Shown: one piece after another, positions 34,412-45,342 of the stretch
Numbering within the stretch: position 1 is the first letter of the stretch
Layout of the letters: every line of letters starts with the position of its first letter
Origin: Erysipelotrichaceae bacterium 66202529
GTDB taxonomy: Bacteria; Bacillota_I; Bacilli_A; Erysipelotrichales; Erysipelotrichaceae
Length of the DNA: 64,000 bases
Direction: 5' to 3'
Assembly (NCBI GenBank): GCA_017161075.1
Contig: CP046174.1
Span: 62,001 to 126,000, forward strand
Notes under the pieces: generated by a model
Seen by the model: the letters and a program-made list of their open reading frames with translations, nothing else
Told to the model about the DNA's origin: nothing
The model's database searches: none
Made by a program: the position numbers and the translations under genes

Positions 34412-35250
34412 CGATTTTGGAAGCAGAGCATATACAGAAGAAATTTGCAGAGAAAGAGGTTTTAAAAGATATCAGCTTTTCGATATCGAAACCGGAAATA
34501 TTCGGATTGCTGGGGCCTTCCGGTTCCGGAAAAACTACCCTGATACGTATTTTAATCGGTCTGTTGAAAAAGGACAGCGGCAGCTCCTGCGTATTGGGAA
34601 CAGCATCAGACTGTCTAAAAGACCGTGAGTATGCACAGATTGGTATGCTGCTGGATGAATCAGGGCTGTATGATCGTTTGTCCTGTATAGATAATCTTGA
34701 TATTTATCGTCGGTTGTATCAGCTTCCGCAGGAGGTCATAGAACCGGCACTGCAGCGCGTATCACTTCATGAAAGTGCACAAACAGCGGTAATGAAGCTT
34801 TCCAAGGGGATGAAGCAGCGCCTTGCCTTTGCCAGAGCACTGCTGCATCAGCCAAAGGTTTTATTTCTTGATGAACCTACCTCAGGACTTGATCCTGCCA
34901 CGACGGCTAATATTCATGAGCTATTGTTTGAATTGAAAGAAAACGGCGTTACCATATTTCTGACGACGCATGATATGGAAGAAGCGGCAAGGCTTTGTGA
35001 CCGTGTAGCTTTTCTGAATGAGGGTACGATTATTGAATGTGATACGCCGGAAAACATTTGTTGTAAATATAATACATCCAATCAGGTCAAAGTTATGACC
35101 AGTGATGGAAGAAGCCTGCTGCAGGATATGAAGCAGGATACAGATCAGCTCGTGAAGCTTCTTGAAAAAGGACAGATTAAAACAATCCATTCTATGGAGC
35201 CAACGCTGGAAACTGTATTTATATCCCTTACAGGAAAGGAGCTGATCTGA
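34408..35250 (+). CDS. ABC transporter ATP-binding protein
   Basis: A 280-residue ATPase: Walker A GPSGSGKTTLIR near 37, signature LSKGMKQRLAFARAL near 133, Walker B VLFLDEPTSGLD near 155, and switch His in LTTHDMEEA. It belongs to the drug/lipid export-type ABC-2 group. Coupled to DUF3021 upstream and two bases before the permease gene. Substrate unknown. Confidence 0.93.
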   Translation: MTILEAEHIQKKFAEKEVLKDISFSISKPEIFGLLGPSGSGKTTLIRILIGLLKKDSGSSCVLGTASDCLKDREYAQIGMLLDESGLYDRLSCIDNLDIYRRLYQLPQEVIEPALQRVSLHESAQTAVMKLSKGMKQRLAFARALLHQPKVLFLDEPTSGLDPATTANIHELLFELKENGVTIFLTTHDMEEAARLCDRVAFLNEGTIIECDTPENICCKYNTSNQVKVMTSDGRSLLQDMKQDTDQLVKLLEKGQIKTIHSMEPTLETVFISLTGKELI

Positions 35251-35251
35251 T

Positions 35252-35950
35252 ATGAACCTGCATCATGTTCATGCCATCATTCGCAAGCAGCGAAAGGACA
35301 CACTTCGCAACAAGCCTACGCTTGTGCAATTTGTCATGTTTCCGGCGATTGCCGCTGTTTTGACATTATCTGCCGGTGATTTACAGCTGCCGCCCAGATA
35401 CTTTGTAAACTTATTTTCCGTCATGTATGTCTGCATGGCACCGATTCTCATTATTTCTGCTATCATCAGCGAGGAGAAGGAAAAGGGCTCTTTGCGCATG
35501 CTGATGATGTCCAATGTGAAGCCGATGGAGTATATATTGGGAATTGGAAGCTATGCATTTGTTTTATGTATGATAGGCGTGCTGATTATGGGGCTGGTAG
35601 GACAATATCCGCTACAGGAGCTACCTGTCTTTCTTCTTTTGAATGCCGGAGGAGTTCTGATCTCCTCCATAATTGGTGCAGTGATCGGGGTAATAGCTGA
35701 GAATCAAACGGCGGCCAGCGGTCTGTCTGTTCCTGCGATGCTGGTGACCTCCTTTCTTCCAATGCTGTCCATGTTTAATGCGTCAATCAGAAAATTCGGT
35801 CAGTTTCTATATTCCCAGCAGATATATGAGCAAATATCTGTCAGTAAGACACCCTTATCCATAGACTCTGTTATTATTGTAGTGGTAAATTTAGCGGTTG
35901 TGCTGATTGTGTATGTGTATATGTATCGGAAAAAGCATCTGCTTGCATGA
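35252..35950 (+). CDS. ABC-2 type permease
   Basis: A 232-residue membrane protein with about six membrane segments and the ABC-2 pattern SEEKEKGSLRMLMMSNVKPMEY near 70-90. It forms the membrane part of the exporter with the preceding ATPase. Last gene of the LytTR-DUF3021-ABC operon; a terminator follows after 20 bases. Confidence 0.88.
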   Translation: MNLHHVHAIIRKQRKDTLRNKPTLVQFVMFPAIAAVLTLSAGDLQLPPRYFVNLFSVMYVCMAPILIISAIISEEKEKGSLRMLMMSNVKPMEYILGIGSYAFVLCMIGVLIMGLVGQYPLQELPVFLLLNAGGVLISSIIGAVIGVIAENQTAASGLSVPAMLVTSFLPMLSMFNASIRKFGQFLYSQQIYEQISVSKTPLSIDSVIIVVVNLAVVLIVYVYMYRKKHLLA

Positions 35951-35970
35951 TTATATTTTTATCCTAAAAG

Positions 35971-36019
35971 GGCTGTAATGCATCTGCCATGAATTGTATG
36001 GCGCATTACAGCCTGTTTT
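35971..36019. terminator. Terminator between convergent operons
   Basis: GGCTGTAATGC (35971-35981) exactly mirrored by GCATTACAGCC (36003-36013), then GTTTTT. It follows the ABC-2 permease and faces the PRD regulator. Confidence 0.85.
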
Positions 36020-36051
36020 TAATTGATAGCTCAGGAGGAATTGATACAGAC

Positions 36052-37971
36052 CTACTGTAGTAAATCAGACATAGTTGATATAAAATCCTCATAGGATTTA
36101 CATCCGCAAATTTTTCTAACATTTTCCGGGATACTCAATATCATAGTGATCGGGTCAAATATCTCATTGAAAATATAGCGGTCGTTTTTATTGAAACAGA
36201 GCATGAGAACCAGATAAACCGGCTGCTCCTTCCATGCTATGGGTGTTTCACTAATTATTATAATATTTATTCCTGTCTTTTTTGCATGCATTTTCATAGC
36301 ATGGGGAATGGCAAAGCTGCCAAACGCAGTTGATGACATATTTTCCCGTGAGATAATCTCCTCCTCAAAATCAGGACTGACATAATCATAGGATATCAAT
36401 TTCTTCACCATGTAGGTAATACATTCTTTCTCCGTTGGAAATCCCTGATGGGAAACCTCAAAAAAATCAGGAAGTAATAATTCCCGCAGGTAACCTTCAA
36501 ACACCTTTCTTTTCTTCGATTTCCGAATAAGCTCTATTTTTTCATTTAACAGCTGCCGGTCTTTTTCATTTAAGAATAAGCTGATCAGAATCATAGGTGT
36601 CGCGGTTATCGCGGAAACAGGTATCGTTGTTATAATGAGATCTGTATCCTTTATTTTATCCAGATCACTTTCATCAGTCAGGATGTTGGTTATCAATACA
36701 TCATTGGAATAATACTCTTTGATAACATCGGTTATCTTTAAACGCATATCGTAATAGCTTGGGCAATACAGAGCTACTGTGATTTTTTCTGTCAGACTCT
36801 TTTGCGCTTCCAGTACACTTCCCAAATGAAATGCAATATAAGCTATTTCATCATCATTGATAGAAATTCCTGTTTTATCCTTTATCGTTGCCGCAAATGA
36901 AACAGATATATCATAAATAAGAGGGCAGGACGTTTTAATAACATCTGCCAACGGGTTCTTACTGAAATAATTGTTCTTTGAACGCACAAGCAAATTTTTA
37001 ATATGCAAAGCAAACCGAATCAGAAATTCCTGCTCGCTTAAATCAATATAGTAAAAGGAATTGATGTCTAAAATCAGTTCTTTAACCAGATCCAGGCATT
37101 CCTTACCGATAAACTCCTCCAGATTTGCTGAATTGATGCTTTTATAATCAATCGTGGTAGCTCTTGAAATAATCAAAAGCGTCATTTCATATATCTCTGC
37201 CTTACTGTAAACAATATGAAAGTGTTCTTCTAGCTGCTTTGCTACCTTTTCAGCGAGCTCATATTCATGTAAATGTACGGCAGGCTGCTCGTCAATCCTT
37301 TGTGTATTGATATTATTGTTACGGATCCGATCGATGGCTATGGTGATGTGGAGCACCAGATTGATGAGTGAATAATCGTTTATAAAATAATGATAGTCCT
37401 CAAATATATGGAGTACCGTATTTTTAATGTAGGGTATATCGATGTCAATAAATGATTTCTGCAGAGATTTCAGATTGACAAAGTTAACATTGGATTCATT
37501 ATATAACAGGGTACTGAGCAGCTTTCTTTTGTTTTTTTCCAGACCTTTAATAGAAATCTGGTCTCTTTGATAAATCAGCTCCAAATCATATTTTGCCAAC
37601 CGGCGCTTTACCTTCTGCAATTCATTTTTGAGAGTAGAAAGGCTGATGAACATTTCATCACATAAATCATAGATGTCAATAGCTTCATCCTGATGATGGT
37701 TAATGAGCTGACTTATTAGGAAAACAACACGTTCTTCCGAGGTCTGTGGAACATGATTATTATCTTCGTCTAATATGGCTTTGGCTATGCTCTGATTGAT
37801 TGTATAGCCTTCCCGAGAGGATGATATAGCATTCGGATATTCCATGTTGATATCATGTGCATAGCTTTTAATGCTGCGAACAGAAACACCCAGGTGATTC
37901 GACAGTGTACTTACTGTACATGGCTGTAATTCATATATTGCTCTAATCAACTTTAAACGATTCGGTTTCAT
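36052..37971 (-). CDS. PRD-containing PTS regulator with EIIA domain (BglG/LicR type)
   Basis: A 639-residue DNA-binding activator. Two N-terminal helix-turn-helix domains (about 1-160) are followed by two PRD modules with conserved His (about 170-400), an EIIB-like segment (about 405-490), and a C-terminal EIIA(Fru/Mtl) domain (about 500-639; the phosphorylatable His is in SFAIPHAM). Phosphorylation by the PTS should set its activity. I use the ATG at 37971 after GGGAGGAG. It is divergent from the PTS operon starting at 38192, which it likely controls. Confidence 0.92.
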   Translation of the reverse strand: MKPNRLKLIRAIYELQPCTVSTLSNHLGVSVRSIKSYAHDINMEYPNAISSSREGYTINQSIAKAILDEDNNHVPQTSEERVVFLISQLINHHQDEAIDIYDLCDEMFISLSTLKNELQKVKRRLAKYDLELIYQRDQISIKGLEKNKRKLLSTLLYNESNVNFVNLKSLQKSFIDIDIPYIKNTVLHIFEDYHYFINDYSLINLVLHITIAIDRIRNNNINTQRIDEQPAVHLHEYELAEKVAKQLEEHFHIVYSKAEIYEMTLLIISRATTIDYKSINSANLEEFIGKECLDLVKELILDINSFYYIDLSEQEFLIRFALHIKNLLVRSKNNYFSKNPLADVIKTSCPLIYDISVSFAATIKDKTGISINDDEIAYIAFHLGSVLEAQKSLTEKITVALYCPSYYDMRLKITDVIKEYYSNDVLITNILTDESDLDKIKDTDLIITTIPVSAITATPMILISLFLNEKDRQLLNEKIELIRKSKKRKVFEGYLRELLLPDFFEVSHQGFPTEKECITYMVKKLISYDYVSPDFEEEIISRENMSSTAFGSFAIPHAMKMHAKKTGINIIIISETPIAWKEQPVYLVLMLCFNKNDRYIFNEIFDPITMILSIPENVRKICGCKSYEDFISTMSDLLQ

Positions 37972-38039
37972 AAGCTCCTCCCATTTTAATAATGTCATCA
38001 ATGGTATTGTAATAAAAGATACAAATTTATTATACGTTC

Positions 38040-38152
38040 AATGATTTCAAATCGCTACTAGAAAATTGCCCGCCCTAGGGGAAATTAATTAATTGCCTGA
38101 GCAATGTGCAAAAGTTTAGTGGAAAAGAAAATAAATAGTATGCATAATGTAA
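38040..38152 (+). promoter_or_regulatory. Divergent control region of the beta-glucoside PTS operon
   Basis: Contains a GC-rich island in AT-rich DNA (CCCGCCCTAGGGG at about 38070-38082) and TTGC-CTGA-GCAA, a 4-bp inverted repeat at about 38093-38104. Either may be the target of the divergent PRD regulator; which one is a guess. Confidence 0.35.
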
Positions 38153-38191
38153 GTGTCAAAGGACGAGGGTACCCGAAAGGAAGGTTATAAA

Positions 38192-38506
38192 ATGAAAAAG
38201 TTAAATGTATTATTGGTATGTGGTTCCGGAGCAAGCTCCGGATTTATGGCGGCAAATATGCGAAAGGCTGCTTCTAAACAGGGATTGGAAATTGATATTA
38301 AAGCAAGAAGCGAGTCAGAAATCGAAAACTATATTGATGAAATCGATGCGCTGATGGTTGGCCCGCACCTTGCATATATTCTGGATGAAGTCGATGAATA
38401 TACTCATGGAACAGAGGTAAAGGTTATTTTAATGAAAGCAGACTATTATTCAACATTAAATGGGGAAGCGGCAATCCAGCACTTACAATCTGAAATGAAT
38501 AAATAA
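38192..38506 (+). CDS. PTS lactose/cellobiose-type IIB component
   Basis: A 104-residue IIB with phospho-Cys10 in LLVCGSGASSGFMA and the ALMVGPHLAYI segment. It takes phosphate from the IIA encoded at 39781 and hands it to sugar bound by the IIC at 38527. I use the ATG at 38192 behind AAAGGAAGG; the longer frame lacks a site. First gene of the operon. Confidence 0.9.
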   Translation: MKKLNVLLVCGSGASSGFMAANMRKAASKQGLEIDIKARSESEIENYIDEIDALMVGPHLAYILDEVDEYTHGTEVKVILMKADYYSTLNGEAAIQHLQSEMNK

Positions 38507-38526
38507 GGATAGGGATGGAGATTAGT

Positions 38527-39756
38527 ATGAATAAATTTTTAAATTGGATGGAGACAAAGTTCTCTCCAAAAATGAATAAGATCAATCACAACATCTGGGT
38601 GACTACTCTGAAGGATTCTATCAATCAGGTAATGCCCTTGATCTTTCTTGGCTCTATATTTTCAATGTTAACACTGCCCGGAGATATATTTCAATGGGAA
38701 TGGTGGCCTAATTTCTGGACACCAAACGGATGGACCATGGGGCTTATTTCCGTGATGATTGCCTTTCTAATTCCGTATAATCTGATGGAAAAAAGCAGAT
38801 TGAGAAGGTCAAGGATCATAGGCGGTATCAGTGGGCTGATTTTATATTTCATTGCAATTACACCACAGCTGATTGCAGATAAAGCGGTTGGCTTCTCCCA
38901 TAGTGCATTTGGTGCAGGCGGTATGTTTATTGCTATATTAACTGGTGTAATCGCAGGACTAATCATTCGCGCTTATGGAAAATTTTCTTTCTTTAAAGAA
39001 GATTCTGTATTGCCAGATTTCATTAGAGCCTGGTTTGATCAGATGCTTCCTGTAGCTACTGTTGTTGTATTGGGATGGATAGCTGTTGATATTTTGAGCT
39101 TTGATTTCTATAATCTTGTTTTAAGTATCTTTCAGCCGCTGCGTTCCTTCACAGAAACTTTCTGGGGCTTCCTTTTGATTGACTTTATTACCATTGTATT
39201 ATATTCTATGGGAATTTCAGCATGGGTATTAACACCTATAACTACGCCGATTAAGCTGGCAGCAATTACAGCTAATGCCGCAGGTGCAGCAAATGTATTT
39301 ACGAATTCCTTCGGTTATGCTTATATGGCAATCGGAGGTGCCGGTTGTACTCTTGGTCTGGCTATTTTAATGTTAAAATCAAAATCTGTGAAATTAAAGG
39401 CTCTGGGAAGGGCGACAATTGTTCCCTCGATTTTCAATATCAATGAACCGGTCGTATTCGGTGCTATCGCATGGAATCCGATTTTGATGATTCCAATGTG
39501 GTTGTGTAGTATCGCCTCTGTTTCTCTTGCATGGATTTTTACAAAGGTGATTGCATTTGCTCCAATTCCGGTTATTAACTTTCAGTTGTGGTATTGCCCA
39601 TATCCGATTTGTACATGGCTTGCTACTAGTGGGGCCTTAACTGGAATAATATTGGTATTCGCAATTTTCGCGGTAACCTTACTGATTTACTATCCTTTCT
39701 TTAAGGTATATGAAAAGCAATGTATAAATGAAGAACAGGCTGCAAACAAAGCCTAA
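38527..39756 (+). CDS. PTS lactose/cellobiose-type IIC permease
   Basis: A 409-residue membrane transporter with about ten membrane segments. It has the EIIC(Lac/Cel) pattern, including FNINEPVVFGAIAWNPILMIP near 305-325, the substrate-site loop. It imports a beta-glucoside-type sugar, phosphorylating it at C6. GGAGATTAGT precedes the ATG at 38527. It lies between IIB and IIA. Confidence 0.92.
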   Translation: MNKFLNWMETKFSPKMNKINHNIWVTTLKDSINQVMPLIFLGSIFSMLTLPGDIFQWEWWPNFWTPNGWTMGLISVMIAFLIPYNLMEKSRLRRSRIIGGISGLILYFIAITPQLIADKAVGFSHSAFGAGGMFIAILTGVIAGLIIRAYGKFSFFKEDSVLPDFIRAWFDQMLPVATVVVLGWIAVDILSFDFYNLVLSIFQPLRSFTETFWGFLLIDFITIVLYSMGISAWVLTPITTPIKLAAITANAAGAANVFTNSFGYAYMAIGGAGCTLGLAILMLKSKSVKLKALGRATIVPSIFNINEPVVFGAIAWNPILMIPMWLCSIASVSLAWIFTKVIAFAPIPVINFQLWYCPYPICTWLATSGALTGIILVFAIFAVTLLIYYPFFKVYEKQCINEEQAANKA

Positions 39757-39780
39757 AAAATATTGAGAGGAGATTTAATT

Positions 39781-40122
39781 ATGGATGAATGTGTTGTACA
39801 GAATGCAATGCAGATTATTCTGCACGCAGGAGATGCCCGCTTAAAATGCAAAAAGGCTCTGGATTATATCAGTAATTATGATTTTATAAATGCAAAAGCT
39901 ATGATGAAGGAAGCTCAGGCTGATATCACGAAAGCACATCAGTTACAAACGGATGCGATACAGGATGAGACACGCGGTGAGAAAAAAGAGTATTCTTTAT
40001 TATTTGCACATGCACAGGACACATTGATGACAGTCTATAGTGAACTAAATATTACAAAGCAGATGATTACAATTTTTGAAAGCTACGAAAAAAGGCTGCA
40101 AGCTCTGGAATCAAAAGGATGA
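39781..40122 (+). CDS. PTS lactose/cellobiose-type IIA component
   Basis: A 113-residue helical IIA(Lac/Cel) with the active His77 in LLFAHAQDTLMT and the trimer-forming helices before it. It accepts phosphate from HPr and donates it to the IIB. I use the ATG at 39781 behind AGAGGAGA. It completes the IIB-IIC-IIA set. Confidence 0.92.
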   Translation: MDECVVQNAMQIILHAGDARLKCKKALDYISNYDFINAKAMMKEAQADITKAHQLQTDAIQDETRGEKKEYSLLFAHAQDTLMTVYSELNITKQMITIFESYEKRLQALESKG

Positions 40123-40137
40123 TATGCGGTATTGCGT

Positions 40138-40998
40138 ATGAATCCGGATCAAGTAAAAACACAGCTCAGGAATTTATTTCTTATCCTCATTGGTAATTTT
40201 ATGGTTGCCTGTGCCGTTACGCTCTTTGTGCTTCCTAATAACATTTTAACAGGAGGTGTAGCGGGTGTCAGTGTTGCACTTCAGCCTATCATACATATCA
40301 ATTCTGTATGGATGATAAATATATTGACCATTGGCTTATTCCTGCTGGGGGTAGTTCTACTCGGGAGAAAATTTGCTTTACAAACAATAGTTTCTGCTAT
40401 TGCCTCACCACTTATGATTACTCTATTATCAATGATTGTATCTACCATTGGACAGGAAAGCTTCAAGATGAATGAACTACTGGCTTCCATTTATGCGGGT
40501 GTGTTTATGGGAATTGGGCTTGGTATTGTCTTTCGAGCGAATGCAAGTACCGGCGGTATGGATATACCGGCCTTGATTCTAACGAAATATTGTCATATTC
40601 CATCAGGTAACTCCGTTATGCTCGTAGATGGTTTCACTGTACTATTAGGAATTATAACCTATGGCATAGCTCCATCGCTTACCGGTATTGTATCAGTCTT
40701 TGTTTGCGGAAAAACAATCAATTATGTAATTATGATGAAAACACAGCCGGCACTGGAAGTTCAAATTATTTCGAAGCACACTACACAAATACAGGATTAT
40801 ATTCTGCAAACAGTAGACCGTGGTGTTACGATACTGGAAGGGCATGGAGGATATACGAATGCCCTTCGTACCATTCTGCTGTGCGTTGTGTCCAGGAAGC
40901 AGTATACAGAATTAGAAACAAAGATTCAATCAATTGATCCGAACGCCTTTTTGATTGTTAAGGACGTCAATCGTGTAAAAGGGGAAGGCTTTCGGTAA
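40138..40998 (+). CDS. YitT family membrane protein (first copy)
   Basis: A 286-residue protein with about five membrane segments (to about 205) and a C-terminal cytoplasmic DUF2179 domain (about 215-286; ILEGHGGYTNALRTILLCVV). Hallmarks are LPNNILTGGVAGVS and RANASTGGMDIPALIL. The YitT family is of unknown function. It is inside the PTS operon, 15 bases after IIA. A TTG at 40132 is an alternative start. A close relative is encoded at 43618. Confidence 0.85.
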   Translation: MNPDQVKTQLRNLFLILIGNFMVACAVTLFVLPNNILTGGVAGVSVALQPIIHINSVWMINILTIGLFLLGVVLLGRKFALQTIVSAIASPLMITLLSMIVSTIGQESFKMNELLASIYAGVFMGIGLGIVFRANASTGGMDIPALILTKYCHIPSGNSVMLVDGFTVLLGIITYGIAPSLTGIVSVFVCGKTINYVIMMKTQPALEVQIISKHTTQIQDYILQTVDRGVTILEGHGGYTNALRTILLCVVSRKQYTELETKIQSIDPNAFLIVKDVNRVKGEGFR

Positions 40999-41013
40999 TA
41001 GAAAGGAAAAGCT

Positions 41014-41931
41014 ATGAAGCGAATGTTAAGTAGTACAGCAAGTGAATTGCTAAATATGAGTAAGGAAGAAAAGCTAACTGCAATACAATCTAGTGAAGGT
41101 AGAATCATTGTTTCTGAAATGACAATGAATGGAGCTCCTGATGCACTGGATAATGCATCGATTGGAGAATTATATGCAGCCTTTGGTGCTGACATGCTAC
41201 TTTTGAATAAATTCGATGTATTCCATCCATTCATTCAAAATATTGATGGAACTAATTCAGATGATTGCATTCATACACTGAGAAGCTACACAGGGAAGCT
41301 GGTTGGTCTGAATCTGGAACCGGTTCCTGATAGCAGCGATTTAAAAACAGAACAGGTACAATTATGTAAAGGACGCATGGCAACTGTAGAAGCAGCTGAA
41401 AAAGCTGTTCAACTGGGAGTGGATTATATCGTTCTCACTGGAAATCCAGATACCGGTGTTACAAATGCTGCAATGATAGAAGCAACTAAGAAACTAAAAG
41501 AAGCAGTTGGAGATAAAGTCATTCTTATTGCGGGAAAAATGCACGCTGCAGGTTGTTTGAAAGAAGCAGGAGCCAATATCATCTCAAAGGATACTATCAA
41601 AGCTCTTGTTTCAGCAGGTGCCGATATCATCCTGTTACCTGCTCCAGGAACAGTACCAGGTATCACACTGGACTATGTATGTGACCTTGTTTCCTACTGT
41701 CATTCCCTTGAAGTCATGACATTAACTGCGATTGGAACATCACAGGAGGATGCAGATACAGAAACGCTTCGTCATATTGCTTTACTATGCAAAATGAGTG
41801 GAACTGATCTTCATCATATTGGAGATGCAGGCCATGCAGGATGTATCGCAGAAAGTATTATGACCTATAGTATTGTGATTCGAGGAAAACGGCATACGTA
41901 TAATCGTATGGCTACCTCCGTACTGCGATAA
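41014..41931 (+). CDS. TIM-barrel-like protein of PTS operons (DUF7916-like)
   Basis: A 305-residue protein. The pattern of strand-Gly-x-Asp-x-Ile repeats (AVQLGVDYIVLTGNPDTGVT; KVILIAGKMHAAG; ALVSAGADIILLPAPGTVPG) points to a TIM barrel similar to phosphonomutase/dihydrodipicolinate folds. It ends with a conserved HIGDAGHAG loop. I link it to an uncharacterised family (DUF7916) found in PTS gene clusters; this is recalled, not tested. It lies between YitT and the GH1 gene and may act on the phosphorylated sugar or its aglycone. Confidence 0.6.
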   Translation: MKRMLSSTASELLNMSKEEKLTAIQSSEGRIIVSEMTMNGAPDALDNASIGELYAAFGADMLLLNKFDVFHPFIQNIDGTNSDDCIHTLRSYTGKLVGLNLEPVPDSSDLKTEQVQLCKGRMATVEAAEKAVQLGVDYIVLTGNPDTGVTNAAMIEATKKLKEAVGDKVILIAGKMHAAGCLKEAGANIISKDTIKALVSAGADIILLPAPGTVPGITLDYVCDLVSYCHSLEVMTLTAIGTSQEDADTETLRHIALLCKMSGTDLHHIGDAGHAGCIAESIMTYSIVIRGKRHTYNRMATSVLR

Positions 41932-43413
<1,482 letters not shown>

Positions 43414-43429
43414 AGCAGAGTGTGAAAAG

Positions 43430-43478
43430 GCGGTTTCCGTACAGAGAGGGATATCTTTGTACCGGTACCGCTTTTTTT
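43430..43478 (+). terminator. Terminator of the PTS/GH1 operon
   Basis: GCGGT (43430-43434) with ACCGC (43467-43471), extended inward by CCGTACA/TGTACCGG, then seven T. Confidence 0.85.
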
Positions 43479-43617
43479 ATATTTGTTTTTTTAGTTTTGA
43501 ATACCTCATTTTGTATATAATACTAAGGAAGTAACTATAGGGAAGAATACAGATATACAGGTTAGGTTATGTAAAATATGCTATAATGAAAGAGCATGAA
43601 AAGAGAGAAGGGATACT

Positions 43618-44493
43618 GTGAAGTTAAGTAATAAGGAAATGCTGCAGGATACGTTATGGATTCTTGCCGGGAATATCGCGCTGGCTATGGGGGTCGCCTG
43701 GTTTATACTTCCCAATGATGTTTTAACAGGAGGACTGGCCGGGGTTGCAATCGCACTGGAGCCGCTGATTCATCTGAATCCTGAGCTTGTCATAAATGTA
43801 TTAACGGTGGTATTGTTTCTTGCAGGATCCGTTATCCTGGGAAAGAAATTTGCGGCGAAAACGATACTGAGTACCATCTGTTATCCGCTGCTGCTGACAC
43901 TGTTATCCTATCTGGCGAAAAATGTCATTGCACCGGACACCTTTATCATGGATAAATATCTGGCTACCATCTATGGCGGCGCATTGATGGGTATCGGAGT
44001 GGGTTGTGTATTTCGTACCGGGGCAAGTACTGGAGGTATGGATATACCACCACTGATTATCAATAAGTATACACACATACCGCTTCCTACATTAGTGCTG
44101 ATAGTTGATGCACTTACCGTACTGCTGGGAGCTGCGGTCTATGGTTTACAGGCTGCTCTTACCGGCATTCTGTCTGTCTGGGTAAGCAGCTATATGATAA
44201 ATAAAACAATGATGATTGGCGGTCATGATGCACGAAATGTCATGATTGTATCCAATAAGCATAAGGAAATTATGGACCGGATTCACGAAGCATTGGAACG
44301 GGGAACGACCATTCTGGAGGCAACCGGCGGGTATTCTTCAGAGAAACGGCCTGTTATTATGGCAGTAGTCGCAAAGAAACAGCTTCCTGAGCTGCAGCAT
44401 CTTGTATCGCATATCGATCCGGAGGCGTTTGTAATTGTTATGGAGGCAAATGAGGTTCAGGGACTTGGATTCACGTATGAGGAAGAACTATAG
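43618..44493 (+). CDS. YitT family membrane protein (second copy)
   Basis: A 291-residue paralogue of the protein at 40138: LPNDVLTGGLAGVA, FRTGASTGGMDIPPLII, five membrane segments and a C-terminal DUF2179 domain (ILEATGGYSSEKRPVIMAVV). GTG start, preceded by GAGAAGGGAT. It lies outside the PTS operon after its terminator, so it is probably independently expressed. Function unknown. Confidence 0.85.
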   Translation: MKLSNKEMLQDTLWILAGNIALAMGVAWFILPNDVLTGGLAGVAIALEPLIHLNPELVINVLTVVLFLAGSVILGKKFAAKTILSTICYPLLLTLLSYLAKNVIAPDTFIMDKYLATIYGGALMGIGVGCVFRTGASTGGMDIPPLIINKYTHIPLPTLVLIVDALTVLLGAAVYGLQAALTGILSVWVSSYMINKTMMIGGHDARNVMIVSNKHKEIMDRIHEALERGTTILEATGGYSSEKRPVIMAVVAKKQLPELQHLVSHIDPEAFVIVMEANEVQGLGFTYEEEL

Positions 44494-44535
44494 CCTTCCT
44501 TATATAAAATAGAAATTATGAGAGGAGGATGTGGA

Positions 44536-45342
44536 ATGCAGGATTTTAATTATCACAGTCATACAAAGCGCTGCGGGCATGCAGAGGGAGAGGATGAAGC
44601 CTATGTTCAGGAAGCGATAAAAAATGGTTACCGTTATATGGGATTCAGTGATCATGCTCCTTATAAAAACGGATATGCAAAAGGGGAGCGTATGCATAAG
44701 GAAGAGCTTTATGACTATATAAGCAGCGTACGCAGGCTTCAGGATACATATAAGGATCAGATAGAGATTCGACTAGGTATGGAAATTGAGTATTTTGAAG
44801 ATCAGCTCGATGAGCTTATGCAATATAAGGAAGATATGGATTTTCTCATTCTGGGACAGCACGGTTCTTCGCTATACGGCCCTGAATTTTATGATGATCA
44901 CAGTGATGAGGATGTATTGCTGTATGCTTCTCTGATTGAGAAAGCCTGTGAAAGAGGATTACCAGATATTATCGCTCATCCGGATCTGTTCATGTTTGGT
45001 AAGGAAACCTGGACAACTGCCTGTGAGGAAGCGACACATACAATTTGTACTAGTGCGCAGAAGCACGGTGTTCTTCTGGAGGTAAATCTAAACGGATTGC
45101 GGTATGGGAAAAAACAGCTTGGTAAAGACTACCGGTATACGTATCCATATCGCAGATTCTGGGAAATCGCATGTATGTATGATGTTGAAGCTGTGTATGG
45201 ATTGGATGCACATGCTCCGGAAAAATATGGTGACAGGGAATGCTTTGATATTGTTAATACTGAAATAATTTATGATCTTCCAATCAGATTCCGTAAAGAG
45301 CTCACATTTTTATCAAAAGCGAAGGGGGAAAATGTATGTTAA
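44536..45342 (+). CDS. PHP-domain histidinol-phosphatase
   Basis: A 268-residue PHP metallophosphatase of the HisK type: metal ligands in FNYHSHTKRCGHAEG, FSDHAPY, GMEIEYFED and DIIAHPDL, and Asp-Ala-His near the end (GLDAHAPEKYG). Histidinol phosphate is the usual substrate, but no other histidine genes are here, so another phosphomonoester is possible. I use the ATG at 44536 behind AGGAGGATG. It overlaps the next gene by seven bases. Confidence 0.85.
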   Translation: MQDFNYHSHTKRCGHAEGEDEAYVQEAIKNGYRYMGFSDHAPYKNGYAKGERMHKEELYDYISSVRRLQDTYKDQIEIRLGMEIEYFEDQLDELMQYKEDMDFLILGQHGSSLYGPEFYDDHSDEDVLLYASLIEKACERGLPDIIAHPDLFMFGKETWTTACEEATHTICTSAQKHGVLLEVNLNGLRYGKKQLGKDYRYTYPYRRFWEIACMYDVEAVYGLDAHAPEKYGDRECFDIVNTEIIYDLPIRFRKELTFLSKAKGENVC

